Of a stretch of DNA of 48,271 nucleotides, positions 1-7,568 are shown one piece after another. The notes beneath the pieces are model-generated. The model saw nothing but the letters and a program-made list of their open reading frames with translations. It was not told the origin of the DNA and made no database searches. Each line of letters begins with the position of its first letter. Position 1 is the stretch's first letter. The position numbers and the translations under genes were made by a program. The DNA comes from Gaiellasilicea sp037721555 (lineage in GTDB: Bacteria > Actinomycetota > Thermoleophilia > Gaiellales > Gaiellaceae), in contig JBBJOI010000018.1 in the NCBI GenBank assembly GCA_037721555.1, positions 1-48,271 of the forward strand, in the 5' to 3' direction.

Positions 1-242
1 CCATCGGGCTCAGTCCCATTGGGCTCGGTCCCGTCCGTCTGGGCCCGCTGGGTCTGGCCGAGCGGGGGCTGCTCGGCCTGCGGCGCGGCCCGATCGGGCT
101 GCGGGGGCTGGTCGGGCTGAAGTGCCTGGTCGACGGGCGAGGGCTGCTCGTTCTGCGCCGGTTGGCCGGGATTCTCGGCCTCGGCCTGCCGCTGCGCGGC
201 TTCCGTCGCCCGAAAGAGCTCGGCGAGTGGGCCCTCACGCAT
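1..242 (-). CDS. Partial gene downstream of parA; Pro/Gln/Glu-rich N-terminus, possibly FtsZ-like
   Basis: Only the first 80 codons are in the window; the gene runs off the left edge. It begins MREGPLAELFRATEAAQ and then becomes a low-complexity stretch rich in Pro, Gln and Glu, probably disordered. Its ATG overlaps the parA stop by 8 nt (ATGCGTGA), so the two genes are translationally coupled. From memory, thermoleophilic actinobacteria can carry an FtsZ-like protein with a similar MREGPLAELFR opening and a long disordered N-terminus before the GTPase domain. That is why I suggest FtsZ, but the GTPase domain lies outside the window and cannot be checked. Another ParA-linked protein is equally possible. 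Confidence 0.6.
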   Translation of the reverse strand, partial: MREGPLAELFRATEAAQRQAEAENPGQPAQNEQPSPVDQALQPDQPPQPDRAAPQAEQPPLGQTQRAQTDGTEPNGTEPD

Positions 243-1068
243 GCTCGCGCGATTTCGCGCCATCGAGCACCTCCTTCGCCAGTTCGCGGTAGGCCTCGGC
301 CGCTGATCCCTTCGGATCGTACTTGAGGACGGACTGGCCCTTCACGGGCGCCTCCGCGTACCGGACCGTCTTGCGGATGCGCGTTTTGTACACGAGCTCG
401 CCGAAGTTCTCCTCGAGGATCTCGATCGCCTCGCGGGCGTGCAGCGTGCGGCTGTCGAGCATCGTCGGCAGGATGCCCTCCACCCGAACGTCCGGATTGA
501 GGTTCTCGCGCACCATCGAGAGCGTGTTCTCGAGCTGGACGAGCCCGCGCAGGGATAGGTATTCGCACTGGACGGGCACGATCACGCCGGTACCCGCGAC
601 GAAGGCGTTGATCGTGAGCAACCCCAGCGACGGCGGTGTGTCGATCAGGACGAAGTCGTACCTCTCACGCACCTCGAGCAGTGCCTTCTCGAGCGCGCGC
701 TCCCGACCGATCATCGAGCTGAGCGCTAGCTCGGCACCCGCGAGATCGATGGAGGCGACGGCGATGTCCACCTCGACCTTGTGGATCACCTCGGAGATCG
801 GAAGCCGGTGCACGAGCACGTCGAACATGGAGCGCTCGATCGCATCCGGGTTCAAGCCCTGACTCATCGTCAGATTGCCCTGCGGATCCAGGTCGATGAT
901 CAGCACCCGCTGGCCGCGCTCGGCGAAGGCCACGCCGAGGTTCAGGGTCGTCGTCGTCTTCGCGACGCCGCCCTTCTGGTTGGCGAAGACGATCACTCGC
1001 TGCGAGGAGAATCCGTCTCCAGGCTGAGACCGTACGTTCGGACGCGGGAGCAGACGCATGAGGCCCAT
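235..1068 (-). CDS. parA: ParA/Soj-family ATPase
   Basis: A 277-residue ParA/MinD-superfamily ATPase. These proteins dimerise on ATP and position DNA or cell-division cargo on the nucleoid or membrane. The deviant Walker A motif KGGVAKTTTTLN is at about residues 32-43, with the signature lysine near its start. The Walker A' region IDLDPQGNLT follows at about 59-68, and the DTPPSLGLL Walker B region lies near the middle. I chose the ATG at 1068 because GGGAG lies just upstream. A longer open frame to 1374 is antisense to the neighbouring cupin gene and encodes only Arg-rich sequence. No parB or parS-like 16-mer is visible here. The coupled downstream gene is not ParB-like at its start, so the cargo is open. 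Confidence 0.93.
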   Translation of the reverse strand: MGLMRLLPRPNVRSQPGDGFSSQRVIVFANQKGGVAKTTTTLNLGVAFAERGQRVLIIDLDPQGNLTMSQGLNPDAIERSMFDVLVHRLPISEVIHKVEVDIAVASIDLAGAELALSSMIGRERALEKALLEVRERYDFVLIDTPPSLGLLTINAFVAGTGVIVPVQCEYLSLRGLVQLENTLSMVRENLNPDVRVEGILPTMLDSRTLHAREAIEILEENFGELVYKTRIRKTVRYAEAPVKGQSVLKYDPKGSAAEAYRELAKEVLDGAKSREHA

Positions 1069-1109
1069 CTCGCTCCCGTCGTTCAAGGCTCCTTCGTCGT
1101 TTCCTGCAG

Positions 1110-2042
1110 CTATTGCGGCTCTCCGTCGTCGTAGTCGAGATCCTCTAGCCGCGCGATCAACCCCAGGCCGCGGAAGTAGATCTTGTTCGAGCGCGGGTAG
1201 TAGCAGACGTCGTCGGGTCTCCGGGTGCCGTAAGCCAGGTAGCTCAAGTCCGAACCGGTGGCGCGCAGGCCGTGCCCGATGCCCGTACCCGCGGGCCGGG
1301 AGATGACGCTGCCTGCCCTGATGGCGTGCTCCTCGTACTCTGCGCCTCTGCGGGCACGCTGCGGGCTCGGCCACAGCTCGAGGGTGCCCTCACCGTCGAG
1401 GACGACGAAGACCTCCTCGTCAGCCGAGTGACAGTGCGGCGGCGCGCCCTCTTCCCCGGAGTGAAGCCTGCCCCAGTTCAGCCCCGTGACCTCGGCTCCG
1501 GCGGCGCGCGCGAGGAGCTTCCACTGTCCGCCGTGCTCGCCCTCGAGGTCGTCGCGGTTGAGCACGTTGGCCGGGCGCTCTCCCACGTCCGGCAGCTCGG
1601 GCTCCCCGACCGCGACCTCGCGCTCCCACGGGTGCTCGCCACCACCGACCTCAGTCCACGTGCCGCCGATCCAGGCAATCCCGGCCCGTGGCAGGTGTCC
1701 GATCTCCGTCTCGCCACGCGTGCCGAAAGCAAGCACGTCGAGCCCGTCCTCGCCTGCGCGGAGGGTATGCGCCTGTCCGGCGAGGTGGACGATGCAGTCG
1801 CCGGGGCGTACCCGGGACGCAATGTCGTCCTGGAGGCAGACACCGGAACCGTCGAGGACGTAGAAGATCTCCTCCTCCGCGCTCTGCCGGTGGTACGGCG
1901 TCGACCACTTGCCCGCCTGGATGAGGATGCGGGACAGGCCGACGCTCTTCGTGCCGGCCGCAAGCCCGAGGTCGCTCCACTCACCGCCGATGTGCCCGGC
2001 TTCGGCGCGGCCCGACTTCACATCATCCCAGTGCGCGATCAC
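1110..2042 (-). CDS. Bicupin protein
   Basis: A 310-residue protein with two cupin beta-barrels. In the first (about residues 35-115), YHRQSAEEEIFYVLDGSG has the layout of cupin motif 1 and GDCIVHLAGQAHTL that of motif 2. The second (about 185-275) has HCHSADEEVFVVLDGEG and an HGL-containing motif 2. Metal-binding His/Glu residues are present in the second barrel and partly kept in the first (H-x3-E). The substrate cannot be told from sequence; bicupins include sugar isomerases, dioxygenases and seed-storage-like proteins. The start ATG overlaps the stop of the upstream SDR gene as ATGA, so the two are coupled and probably work in one pathway. Confidence 0.85.
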   Translation of the reverse strand: MIAHWDDVKSGRAEAGHIGGEWSDLGLAAGTKSVGLSRILIQAGKWSTPYHRQSAEEEIFYVLDGSGVCLQDDIASRVRPGDCIVHLAGQAHTLRAGEDGLDVLAFGTRGETEIGHLPRAGIAWIGGTWTEVGGGEHPWEREVAVGEPELPDVGERPANVLNRDDLEGEHGGQWKLLARAAGAEVTGLNWGRLHSGEEGAPPHCHSADEEVFVVLDGEGTLELWPSPQRARRGAEYEEHAIRAGSVISRPAGTGIGHGLRATGSDLSYLAYGTRRPDDVCYYPRSNKIYFRGLGLIARLEDLDYDDGEPQ

Positions 2043-3472
2043 ACGACAATTCTCTCACGTTCGGCTGCACGCACGATCCCGTCGAGCATCCCCTCGAAGA
2101 CGAAGCCGTGCAGCGGCCAGACGGCGTACCAGTACGCGAGCCCCCACAGTCCGAGCGGGTCGAAGAGCGCCGTCTGGTGAATTGTGGACTCGCCTCCCTC
2201 GGCGGGCTCGACCTCGAACTGGAGCCAGGCGCGGCCCGGCACGCGCATCTCGGCCGCAAGGCGGAGGAGGCGGTCCGGCTCGTAGGCCTCGACCCGCCAA
2301 AAGTCGACTGCATCGCCGACCCGCAGGTGCTCGCGATCACGGCGGCCGCGGCGGAGCCCGGGGCCGCCCACCAAAACGTCCAGCAGACCACGCAGCTGCC
2401 AGAGCCGGCGGCCGTAGTACCAGCCGTTGTCGCCGCCGATCCGCCGGATCGGAGCGAAGGCGGCGGCAGGCTGTCGGGTGATCCGACGCGAGCGCACGTC
2501 AGCGAGGCGAGAGCCGAGCCTGACCCCGCCGAAGCTCGGCTGCGGGAGCTCCTCGTCTGCCCAGCGGGTTTCGATCGCCTCGCGCTCCTCGTTCGCAAGC
2601 GCCCGCGCGATCGCCGCGCGGTGCCCGCGCGGGCGGATGTCGAAGACCTCGAGCGCGCGCGGATCGGTCACGACGGTGTCGTGCTCGATGCTGTCGATCA
2701 GTGCCCGACCAAGCCGTGCGTAGACGGGCGTGACGAGCCCGAGCCAGAGGCTCGACAGCCGGGGTGTCAGAACCGGCACCGGGAGGTAGACCCGCCGGAG
2801 CCCGCGCTGGCGGCCGTACTCGCGCATCAGCTCGCCGTATGAGACGACGTCGGCGCCGCCGACCTCGAAGACCTCGCTGTCCGCGGTCGGGCGATCGAGC
2901 TCGGCGAGGAGGTACGCCAGCTGATCTTCGATCGCGATCGGCTGCGCCCGGTTCGCTACCCAGCGCGGGGTGATCATCACGGGTAGCCGGTCGACCAGCG
3001 CGCGAACGATCTCGAACGATGCGCTGCCTGACCCGATCACTGCCGAAGCGCGGAACTCGGTGGTCGGCGTCGCCTCTCGCAGGATGCGGCCCACCTCCTG
3101 GCGCGACGCCAGATGCGCAGAGAGCCGCCCTCGGCCGAGCCCGCCCAGATAGACGACGCGCCGCACGCCGGCCTCGCGCGCCGCAGAGCCGAAGCTCGCG
3201 GCCGCGTCGCGATCCGCGCGCGCGAACGACCCAGCGGAGCTCATGGAGTGGACGAGGTAATACGCTATGTCGACGCCCTCAACCGCGCGACGCACACTGT
3301 CCGCGTCGAGCAGATCGCCTGCGACGACCTCGGTGCCGACACCTGCGCGCCCGGCGAGCACCTCCGGCCGCCGCGCGAGGCAGCGGACGCGCTCGCCGCG
3401 CTCCTCGAGGGCGCGCAGGAGCCGGCCGCCGACGTAGCCGGTCGCGCCGGTAAGGAGGATTAGGCCCGCGAT
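2039..3472 (-). CDS. NAD(P)-binding SDR-like protein with C-terminal DUF2867 domain; start codon anomalous
   Basis: An extended SDR/NmrA-like Rossmann domain (LLTGATGYVGGRLL, complementary to about 3418-3459) is followed by a DUF2867 domain of roughly 150 residues. That domain is rich in Trp and Tyr and has a WYYGRRLWQLRG segment. The family is usually about 480 residues; reading back to the ATC codon at 3470-3472 gives 477. There is no ATG, GTG or TTG in frame between the upstream stop (TAA, 3482-3484) and the Rossmann glycines. The first normal start is GTG at 3361, which would delete the cofactor-binding motif. The true start is therefore unresolved: a rare ATC start, stop readthrough from the gene upstream, or a sequence error. 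Confidence 0.8.
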   Translation of the reverse strand: MAGLILLTGATGYVGGRLLRALEERGERVRCLARRPEVLAGRAGVGTEVVAGDLLDADSVRRAVEGVDIAYYLVHSMSSAGSFARADRDAAASFGSAAREAGVRRVVYLGGLGRGRLSAHLASRQEVGRILREATPTTEFRASAVIGSGSASFEIVRALVDRLPVMITPRWVANRAQPIAIEDQLAYLLAELDRPTADSEVFEVGGADVVSYGELMREYGRQRGLRRVYLPVPVLTPRLSSLWLGLVTPVYARLGRALIDSIEHDTVVTDPRALEVFDIRPRGHRAAIARALANEEREAIETRWADEELPQPSFGGVRLGSRLADVRSRRITRQPAAAFAPIRRIGGDNGWYYGRRLWQLRGLLDVLVGGPGLRRGRRDREHLRVGDAVDFWRVEAYEPDRLLRLAAEMRVPGRAWLQFEVEPAEGGESTIHQTALFDPLGLWGLAYWYAVWPLHGFVFEGMLDGIVRAAERERIVV

Positions 3473-3481
3473 TGAAACAGG

Positions 3482-4723
3482 TTAGACGGCAGCCGCTCGT
3501 TGCTCGCAGGCCGCGCGGCGCCCGTGTGCTTGCCGAAGGCTGAGCAGCACTTCGTCGAGCGAGTCGAGGAGAGCGGGGCGGTCGCCGTAGCGGAGCACCT
3601 CGACGAGTGCGCGTCGGGTCGAGGCGGCAACCGTGGGCGATGACTCACCCCCGGAAGCCAGCGTCCGCAACGAGGCGTGGAGCAGGCGGCGCTCGTTCGA
3701 ATTCGGCTCGAGTAGCACTGCAGCCCGTAATACCCACGCCTCGCCTAGCAGCGCGGCGAGTGAGCCGCGCAGTTGCTCCGAACGGGAAGGCTCGTCCTGG
3801 AAGAGCGAGAGCTCCCAGCGGTCGAGCGCCTCTGCGAGCTGCCCGTCGACCTCCGTCAGCACGAGCCCCGAGAGCAGCTCGCGAGCGAGCGCTGCGCGGA
3901 AGCTGTCGAGCCGGTCGGGCTCACCGGAAGGCTGTGCGGCCGCGATGGGTAACGACGTCCTGATGCCGAACGGCCGCGAGTCGAGCCGCTCGAAGATCGC
4001 CGGTCCGGTCGCAACAGGAGCAGCCGTCGCGAGTCGCATGGCCGTCACCGCATCCGCGAGCTCCGACGGTGCATCGGGCGGCGCCTCCCCGGTCGTCAGT
4101 CCGCGCTCGAGCTCCACCACGCAGTAGCGATCGGGCGCCCGACCCCACTCCGGCGGCAGCAGCCCCTGAGCCTCCGGCCAGCTGAACGCCGGCTCGTCCT
4201 TGGCAGTGTCAGCCGCACGGATGCGCAGGCTCCCACCCAACTCGATCTGCGTCACGACCGACAAGCCGACGAGCGGAGCCGCCGCCGCGTAAACGCGCGC
4301 CTCGCCGAAGAGCGACGCCTCGAGCTCTGCATAGGCGCGGTCGAAGGCGATGTCGTCCCAGTCGAAGCCACCGCAGGCCTCGGCCGTCGAGATCAGGAGC
4401 GAGGAGAGGACGGTGCGGAACAACGCCTGCTCCGCGGAGGGAACGGCGTCGGATCGCGCGTAGATCGCCGCCGCGGGCTCGCGCAGGAGCTCCCCGAGCG
4501 CCAGCCGAGCATCGTCCCGTGAGGCAAGCGCAGTCGCATGCACCTCGATGAACGAGCGCACGAGCGGTCGGTACTCGTAGAAGGCGGGTCCGGCGCGCTG
4601 CGCATGTTCCGCGAACGAGAACCGGAGCTCGTCGCCCTCCTCGAGGCAGCGGCCGAGGTGGACGAACGCGCCGAGGCAAAAGGACCGGAGCGCCAGATGA
4701 AGCTGCGGAGCACGAACAGCCAC
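3482..4723 (-). CDS. Unrecognised 413-residue protein
   Basis: I do not recognise this family. The protein is about 413 residues, mostly helical in appearance, with many Leu, Ala and Glu. Its N-terminal part (LHLALRSFCLGAFVHLGRCLEEGDE) is hydrophobic but not a clear membrane anchor. The middle holds acidic, Trp-containing segments (GGFDWDDIAFDRAYAELE). The C-terminus is Ala/Leu/Arg-rich and may form helical repeats. I chose GTG at 4723 because the first ATG would overlap the nei gene by 43 nt, while this start lies 8 nt after the nei stop. The gene sits between nei and the DUF2867 SDR on the same strand and shares the reading frame of the latter. Confidence 0.72.
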   Translation of the reverse strand: MAVRAPQLHLALRSFCLGAFVHLGRCLEEGDELRFSFAEHAQRAGPAFYEYRPLVRSFIEVHATALASRDDARLALGELLREPAAAIYARSDAVPSAEQALFRTVLSSLLISTAEACGGFDWDDIAFDRAYAELEASLFGEARVYAAAAPLVGLSVVTQIELGGSLRIRAADTAKDEPAFSWPEAQGLLPPEWGRAPDRYCVVELERGLTTGEAPPDAPSELADAVTAMRLATAAPVATGPAIFERLDSRPFGIRTSLPIAAAQPSGEPDRLDSFRAALARELLSGLVLTEVDGQLAEALDRWELSLFQDEPSRSEQLRGSLAALLGEAWVLRAAVLLEPNSNERRLLHASLRTLASGGESSPTVAASTRRALVEVLRYGDRPALLDSLDEVLLSLRQAHGRRAACEQRAAAV

Positions 4724-4731
4724 GCGTTCGG

Positions 4732-5487
4732 TTACGCGCCCGGCGGTCCGCCTCCTGCCTGGCAGCCGGGGCACCAGTAGGCGGTTCGGTTCTCGTCACC
4801 CTGACCCCGGGCGCGCACGACCGTGCCGCAGCGCCGGCACGGCCTGCCCGCTCGGCGGTAGACGCTGCGGCCAGGGCGTCCAGAGCTGACCGACGCCTGC
4901 ATCAGCCGCCGCGCCGCAGTCAGTGCCTCGGTCACAGTCTCGTCGGACAGCTCTCCTACGCGCACCCACGGCGACACGCGGATCTCCCAGAGCGCCTCGG
5001 CCATCCACATGTTGCCAATTCCAGCAACGGACGCTTGGTGTTGCATCGCCTCCCCGAGCCACCGCTCCCCGTGCGCGCGCATTCGGGTGACGGCCACATC
5101 GACGTCGAACGCCTCACCGAGGATGTCAGGCCCGAGGCGCCGCCGCACCGATCGCCGCTCGACCTCGAGCACGGGCCCGTTCCAGAGCACGCCCTCCTGG
5201 CGCTCCCCCCGCAGGACGAGCCACGGTAGCCCGACCCGATGCGACCCACGCCGCTCGATGCGCCAGCGCCCGGACATGCGGAGGTGGCTTCGGACGACGA
5301 GTCCGCCCTCGAACCGCAGCAGGAGGTTCTTGCCCACCGACTCGACCGACTCGAGCACGCGCCCGTCGACCTGCTGCGCAATGCGCGTGGCCTGCGCGCG
5401 CGGGTGCGGCGACTCGACCTCGAGCCTCTGCCCGACGAGCACCTGGAGCCGCTCGGCGGCGCGTCGAAGCGAATCCCCCTCCGGCAC
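4732..5487 (-). CDS. nei: Fpg/Nei-family DNA glycosylase/AP lyase
   Basis: A 251-residue bifunctional glycosylase of the Fpg/Nei family, which removes oxidised bases and cleaves the abasic site by beta/delta elimination. It starts MPEGDS; after Met removal Pro1 would be the Schiff-base nucleophile and Glu2 the acid catalyst. PEGD rather than PELPE points to the actinobacterial Nei branch. The conserved Lys in VGKNLLLRF is at about residue 53. The H2TH region with GIGNMWMAEALW is at about 155-167. A four-cysteine zinc finger (CRRC ... CPGC) lies near the C-terminus. It heads a minus-strand gene run towards parA. Confidence 0.93.
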   Translation of the reverse strand: MPEGDSLRRAAERLQVLVGQRLEVESPHPRAQATRIAQQVDGRVLESVESVGKNLLLRFEGGLVVRSHLRMSGRWRIERRGSHRVGLPWLVLRGERQEGVLWNGPVLEVERRSVRRRLGPDILGEAFDVDVAVTRMRAHGERWLGEAMQHQASVAGIGNMWMAEALWEIRVSPWVRVGELSDETVTEALTAARRLMQASVSSGRPGRSVYRRAGRPCRRCGTVVRARGQGDENRTAYWCPGCQAGGGPPGA

Positions 5488-5493
5488 GCCTTG

Positions 5494-5499
5494 AGCCTA
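5494..5499 (-). promoter_or_regulatory. Probable -10 box of nei (leaderless)
   Basis: On the minus strand TAGGCT is followed by 6 nt (CAAGGC) and the nei GTG. There is no Shine-Dalgarno sequence between, so transcription would start at or next to the start codon. A second TAGAGT-like hexamer lies just upstream and leaves some doubt about which box is used. Confidence 0.45.
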
Positions 5500-5524
5500 G
5501 ACTCTAGGAGGTGAGGGACGCCTC

Positions 5525-5950
5525 TTGAGCTCGTACCTCCGTTCGGCGACGGCGGGCGCAGCCGCGGCCACTCTCTGGGGGCTCTCGGAGGGTTTCGACC
5601 AGAGGGCGCTCCGGTACGACTACTCAGACATCGCACTGCTCGGAAAAGCTGTGACCCGCGGGCCGTCCTGGCGCAGGACGGGCTTCGCGCTCCACGCGTT
5701 GAACGGCGTTGCCTTCGGCGTCGCTTACGAGGCGGCGAGTCGCCGGACGGGGCTCGACCGACGCCGGCTGGCGGTCGGTCTGGCGCTCGCGGAGCATGTC
5801 GGCCTCTACCCGCTCGCCTTCTTCGTCGATCGGTACCACCCGGCACGCGGCGAACCGGGGGTGCCCCCGCTCCTGCGCAGCCCGCGCGCATTCCTGCAGG
5901 CCACCTGGCGGCACGTGCTCTTCGGATCGGCCCTCGGGCGCCTCGCGTAA
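5525..5950 (+). CDS. Small hypothetical membrane-associated protein
   Basis: A 141-residue protein of unknown function. An Ala-rich hydrophobic N-terminus (about residues 7-20) and two further hydrophobic stretches (about 54-70 and 80-100, the second with AEHVGLYPLAFFVDRYHP) suggest a small membrane protein with two or three helices. The start is TTG at 5525. AGGAGG lies about 13 nt upstream, which is rather far; the alternative GTG within AGGAGGTGAGG is out of frame. The gene is divergent from nei and its end lies 10 nt from the convergent GTPase gene. I know of no specific family. Confidence 0.68.
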   Translation: MSSYLRSATAGAAAATLWGLSEGFDQRALRYDYSDIALLGKAVTRGPSWRRTGFALHALNGVAFGVAYEAASRRTGLDRRRLAVGLALAEHVGLYPLAFFVDRYHPARGEPGVPPLLRSPRAFLQATWRHVLFGSALGRLA

Positions 5951-5960
5951 ACGCGTCGTC

Positions 5961-7568
5961 TTAGCCGCGAAGGGGCCGCCTGCGCGACCGTCTCGTGCTT
6001 GCCTCGCGCGCTCGGGAGACCGCACCGCAGAAACGCCGGTAGGCCTGGAGCTCCGCCTCCACCGGCTCCACGACGACCCGCTGTCCGGTCTGCTCGAGCC
6101 GCGTCCTGATTGCGCGCGAAGCGGCCCTGGCACGCCTCCGCGCGCCATAGCCGTTCACGAGCCGCGTGAGGAACGCGACCGCAATCCCGGCAACGGCACC
6201 ACCCAGAAGGAGCGCGGTCGGGAGCGGAACGTCGTTCGCCTCCGGCACCGGAATCGCATCTCCAAGCCGAAGGTAGTCGAACGCGAAGAGCGCCAGCAGC
6301 CACAGGGCTCCCACGGCCACCGCCGCCGCGAGCGCTGTCTGCAGCAGCCCAGCAACCCACCACCAGCGAGGTCGCCGGACGTGGAGGTCGGCGCCGGCGA
6401 CAGCCCGGTCGAGCTCGTCCGGTAGCTGGTCGACAGAACCGGTCGCCGAGGAGCGCACGAGCCCCGGCCAAGGCTCGGGAAGCTCGCCGCCGACGCGGTC
6501 TGCGAGCTCTCGCGCCGCTGTCTCGACGCGGGCGAGCTGAACACCCGACGGGCCTGGCAGGGATGTGCGCACGCTCTCCTGCGGCTCCTCGGGCAGCCGC
6601 AGCCGCCGCAGCGGGTCGGGACGGAGCCGCCGCACCCAGCGGAAGAACGGCCAGCCCGTGGCCAGAGAACCGCGACGCCTGTGCGCAGACTCGACTGCAC
6701 GCACGACCGTCGGGACACCCGCGGCGTCGGCCAGAGCGTCGAGGAGGCGGGTTCGATCCGCCCGGCCGAGCTGCTTGGGGTCGCCTTCCCCGCAGTACCG
6801 GTCGAGCCGCTCCCCGGCTCTCGCGACGTCGGCCTCGAGCCGTGCGAGCGTCGCATCGCGCGCAGCGACCCGCTCGGCGAGCAGCGCGCGCACGGTGGGC
6901 AAGCCCGCCCCCGTCCGCGACGACACCGTCAGCACCGGCAGCTGTTCGAGGTCCTCGAGCTGCAGCAGCCGAGCAAGGTCTGCGCGACACTGGGAGAGAG
7001 CATCTGCACCGAGCAGGTCGGACTGATTGAGCACGACGGCCATTGCGTCGGCGTAGGCACGCAGCGGCCGGAGGTAGCCGTCGTGCCAGGCGGAATCGGC
7101 GTACTTCTGGGGGTCGACGACCCAGACGACGAGATCGACGAGCTCCACGAGGCGATCGACCTCGAGCCGGTGCGAGACGTCGACCGAGTCGAAGTCGGGC
7201 AGGTCGAGAAGCACGAGCCCCTGCAGCTCGGGATCCTCGCGAACATGGCGCCGGGGAATGTCCAGCCAATCGAGCAGCGCGTCCGCGCCGGCGCCCCAGA
7301 CGGCCGCCGCGGCTCTTGAGGTCGTCGGCCGGCGCCGACCCGCGTCGGAGAGGTCGGCACCGGCGAGCCGGTTGAAGAGCGTCGACTTGCCTGCGCCCGT
7401 CGGCCCGGCCAGAGCGACGACCGTTCGCTCGACGCCGAGCCCGAGCCGCACCCCGGCCTTCGCCACGACCGCACGAACAGACGACACCTCGTCCGTCCCG
7501 ATCCGTCCGTCGCCGACGTCGGCCGCCTCCGCCAGCGCGGTGAGGCGGCGGTCGAGCCCATCGCTCAC
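5961..7568 (-). CDS. Membrane-anchored GTPase, partner of a dynamin-like protein
   Basis: A 535-residue P-loop GTPase. G1 is GPTGAGKST (about residues 54-62), G3 is DLPDFDSVD (about 122-130), and G4 is NQSD (about 181-184). Two predicted membrane helices lie in the C-terminal third: the WWWVAGLLQTALAAAVAVGA stretch, and another with TALLLGGAVAGIAVAFL. A strongly basic tail follows. The GTG start overlaps the stop of the dynamin-like gene upstream (GTGA), so the two are coupled. Such pairs are common in actinobacteria and are often misnamed ABC transporter ATPases. I infer they act as a heteromeric membrane-remodelling pair. Confidence 0.85.
   Translation of the reverse strand: MSDGLDRRLTALAEAADVGDGRIGTDEVSSVRAVVAKAGVRLGLGVERTVVALAGPTGAGKSTLFNRLAGADLSDAGRRRPTTSRAAAAVWGAGADALLDWLDIPRRHVREDPELQGLVLLDLPDFDSVDVSHRLEVDRLVELVDLVVWVVDPQKYADSAWHDGYLRPLRAYADAMAVVLNQSDLLGADALSQCRADLARLLQLEDLEQLPVLTVSSRTGAGLPTVRALLAERVAARDATLARLEADVARAGERLDRYCGEGDPKQLGRADRTRLLDALADAAGVPTVVRAVESAHRRRGSLATGWPFFRWVRRLRPDPLRRLRLPEEPQESVRTSLPGPSGVQLARVETAARELADRVGGELPEPWPGLVRSSATGSVDQLPDELDRAVAGADLHVRRPRWWWVAGLLQTALAAAVAVGALWLLALFAFDYLRLGDAIPVPEANDVPLPTALLLGGAVAGIAVAFLTRLVNGYGARRRARAASRAIRTRLEQTGQRVVVEPVEAELQAYRRFCGAVSRAREASTRRSRRRPLRG

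Noticed and set aside
1069..1374. The 102-codon N-terminal extension of ParA
   Set aside because: It is antisense-like Arg-rich sequence overlapping the cupin gene; the ATG at 1068 has a Shine-Dalgarno sequence and fits the family length.
2039..3361. Starting the SDR gene at GTG 3361
   Set aside because: This removes the GATGYVGG cofactor motif that is plainly encoded upstream in the same frame.
5806..7269. A 487-codon minus-strand frame inside the membrane-anchored GTPase gene
   Set aside because: Arg/Ala/Gly-rich shadow frame typical of high-GC DNA; the GTPase frame has complete motifs.
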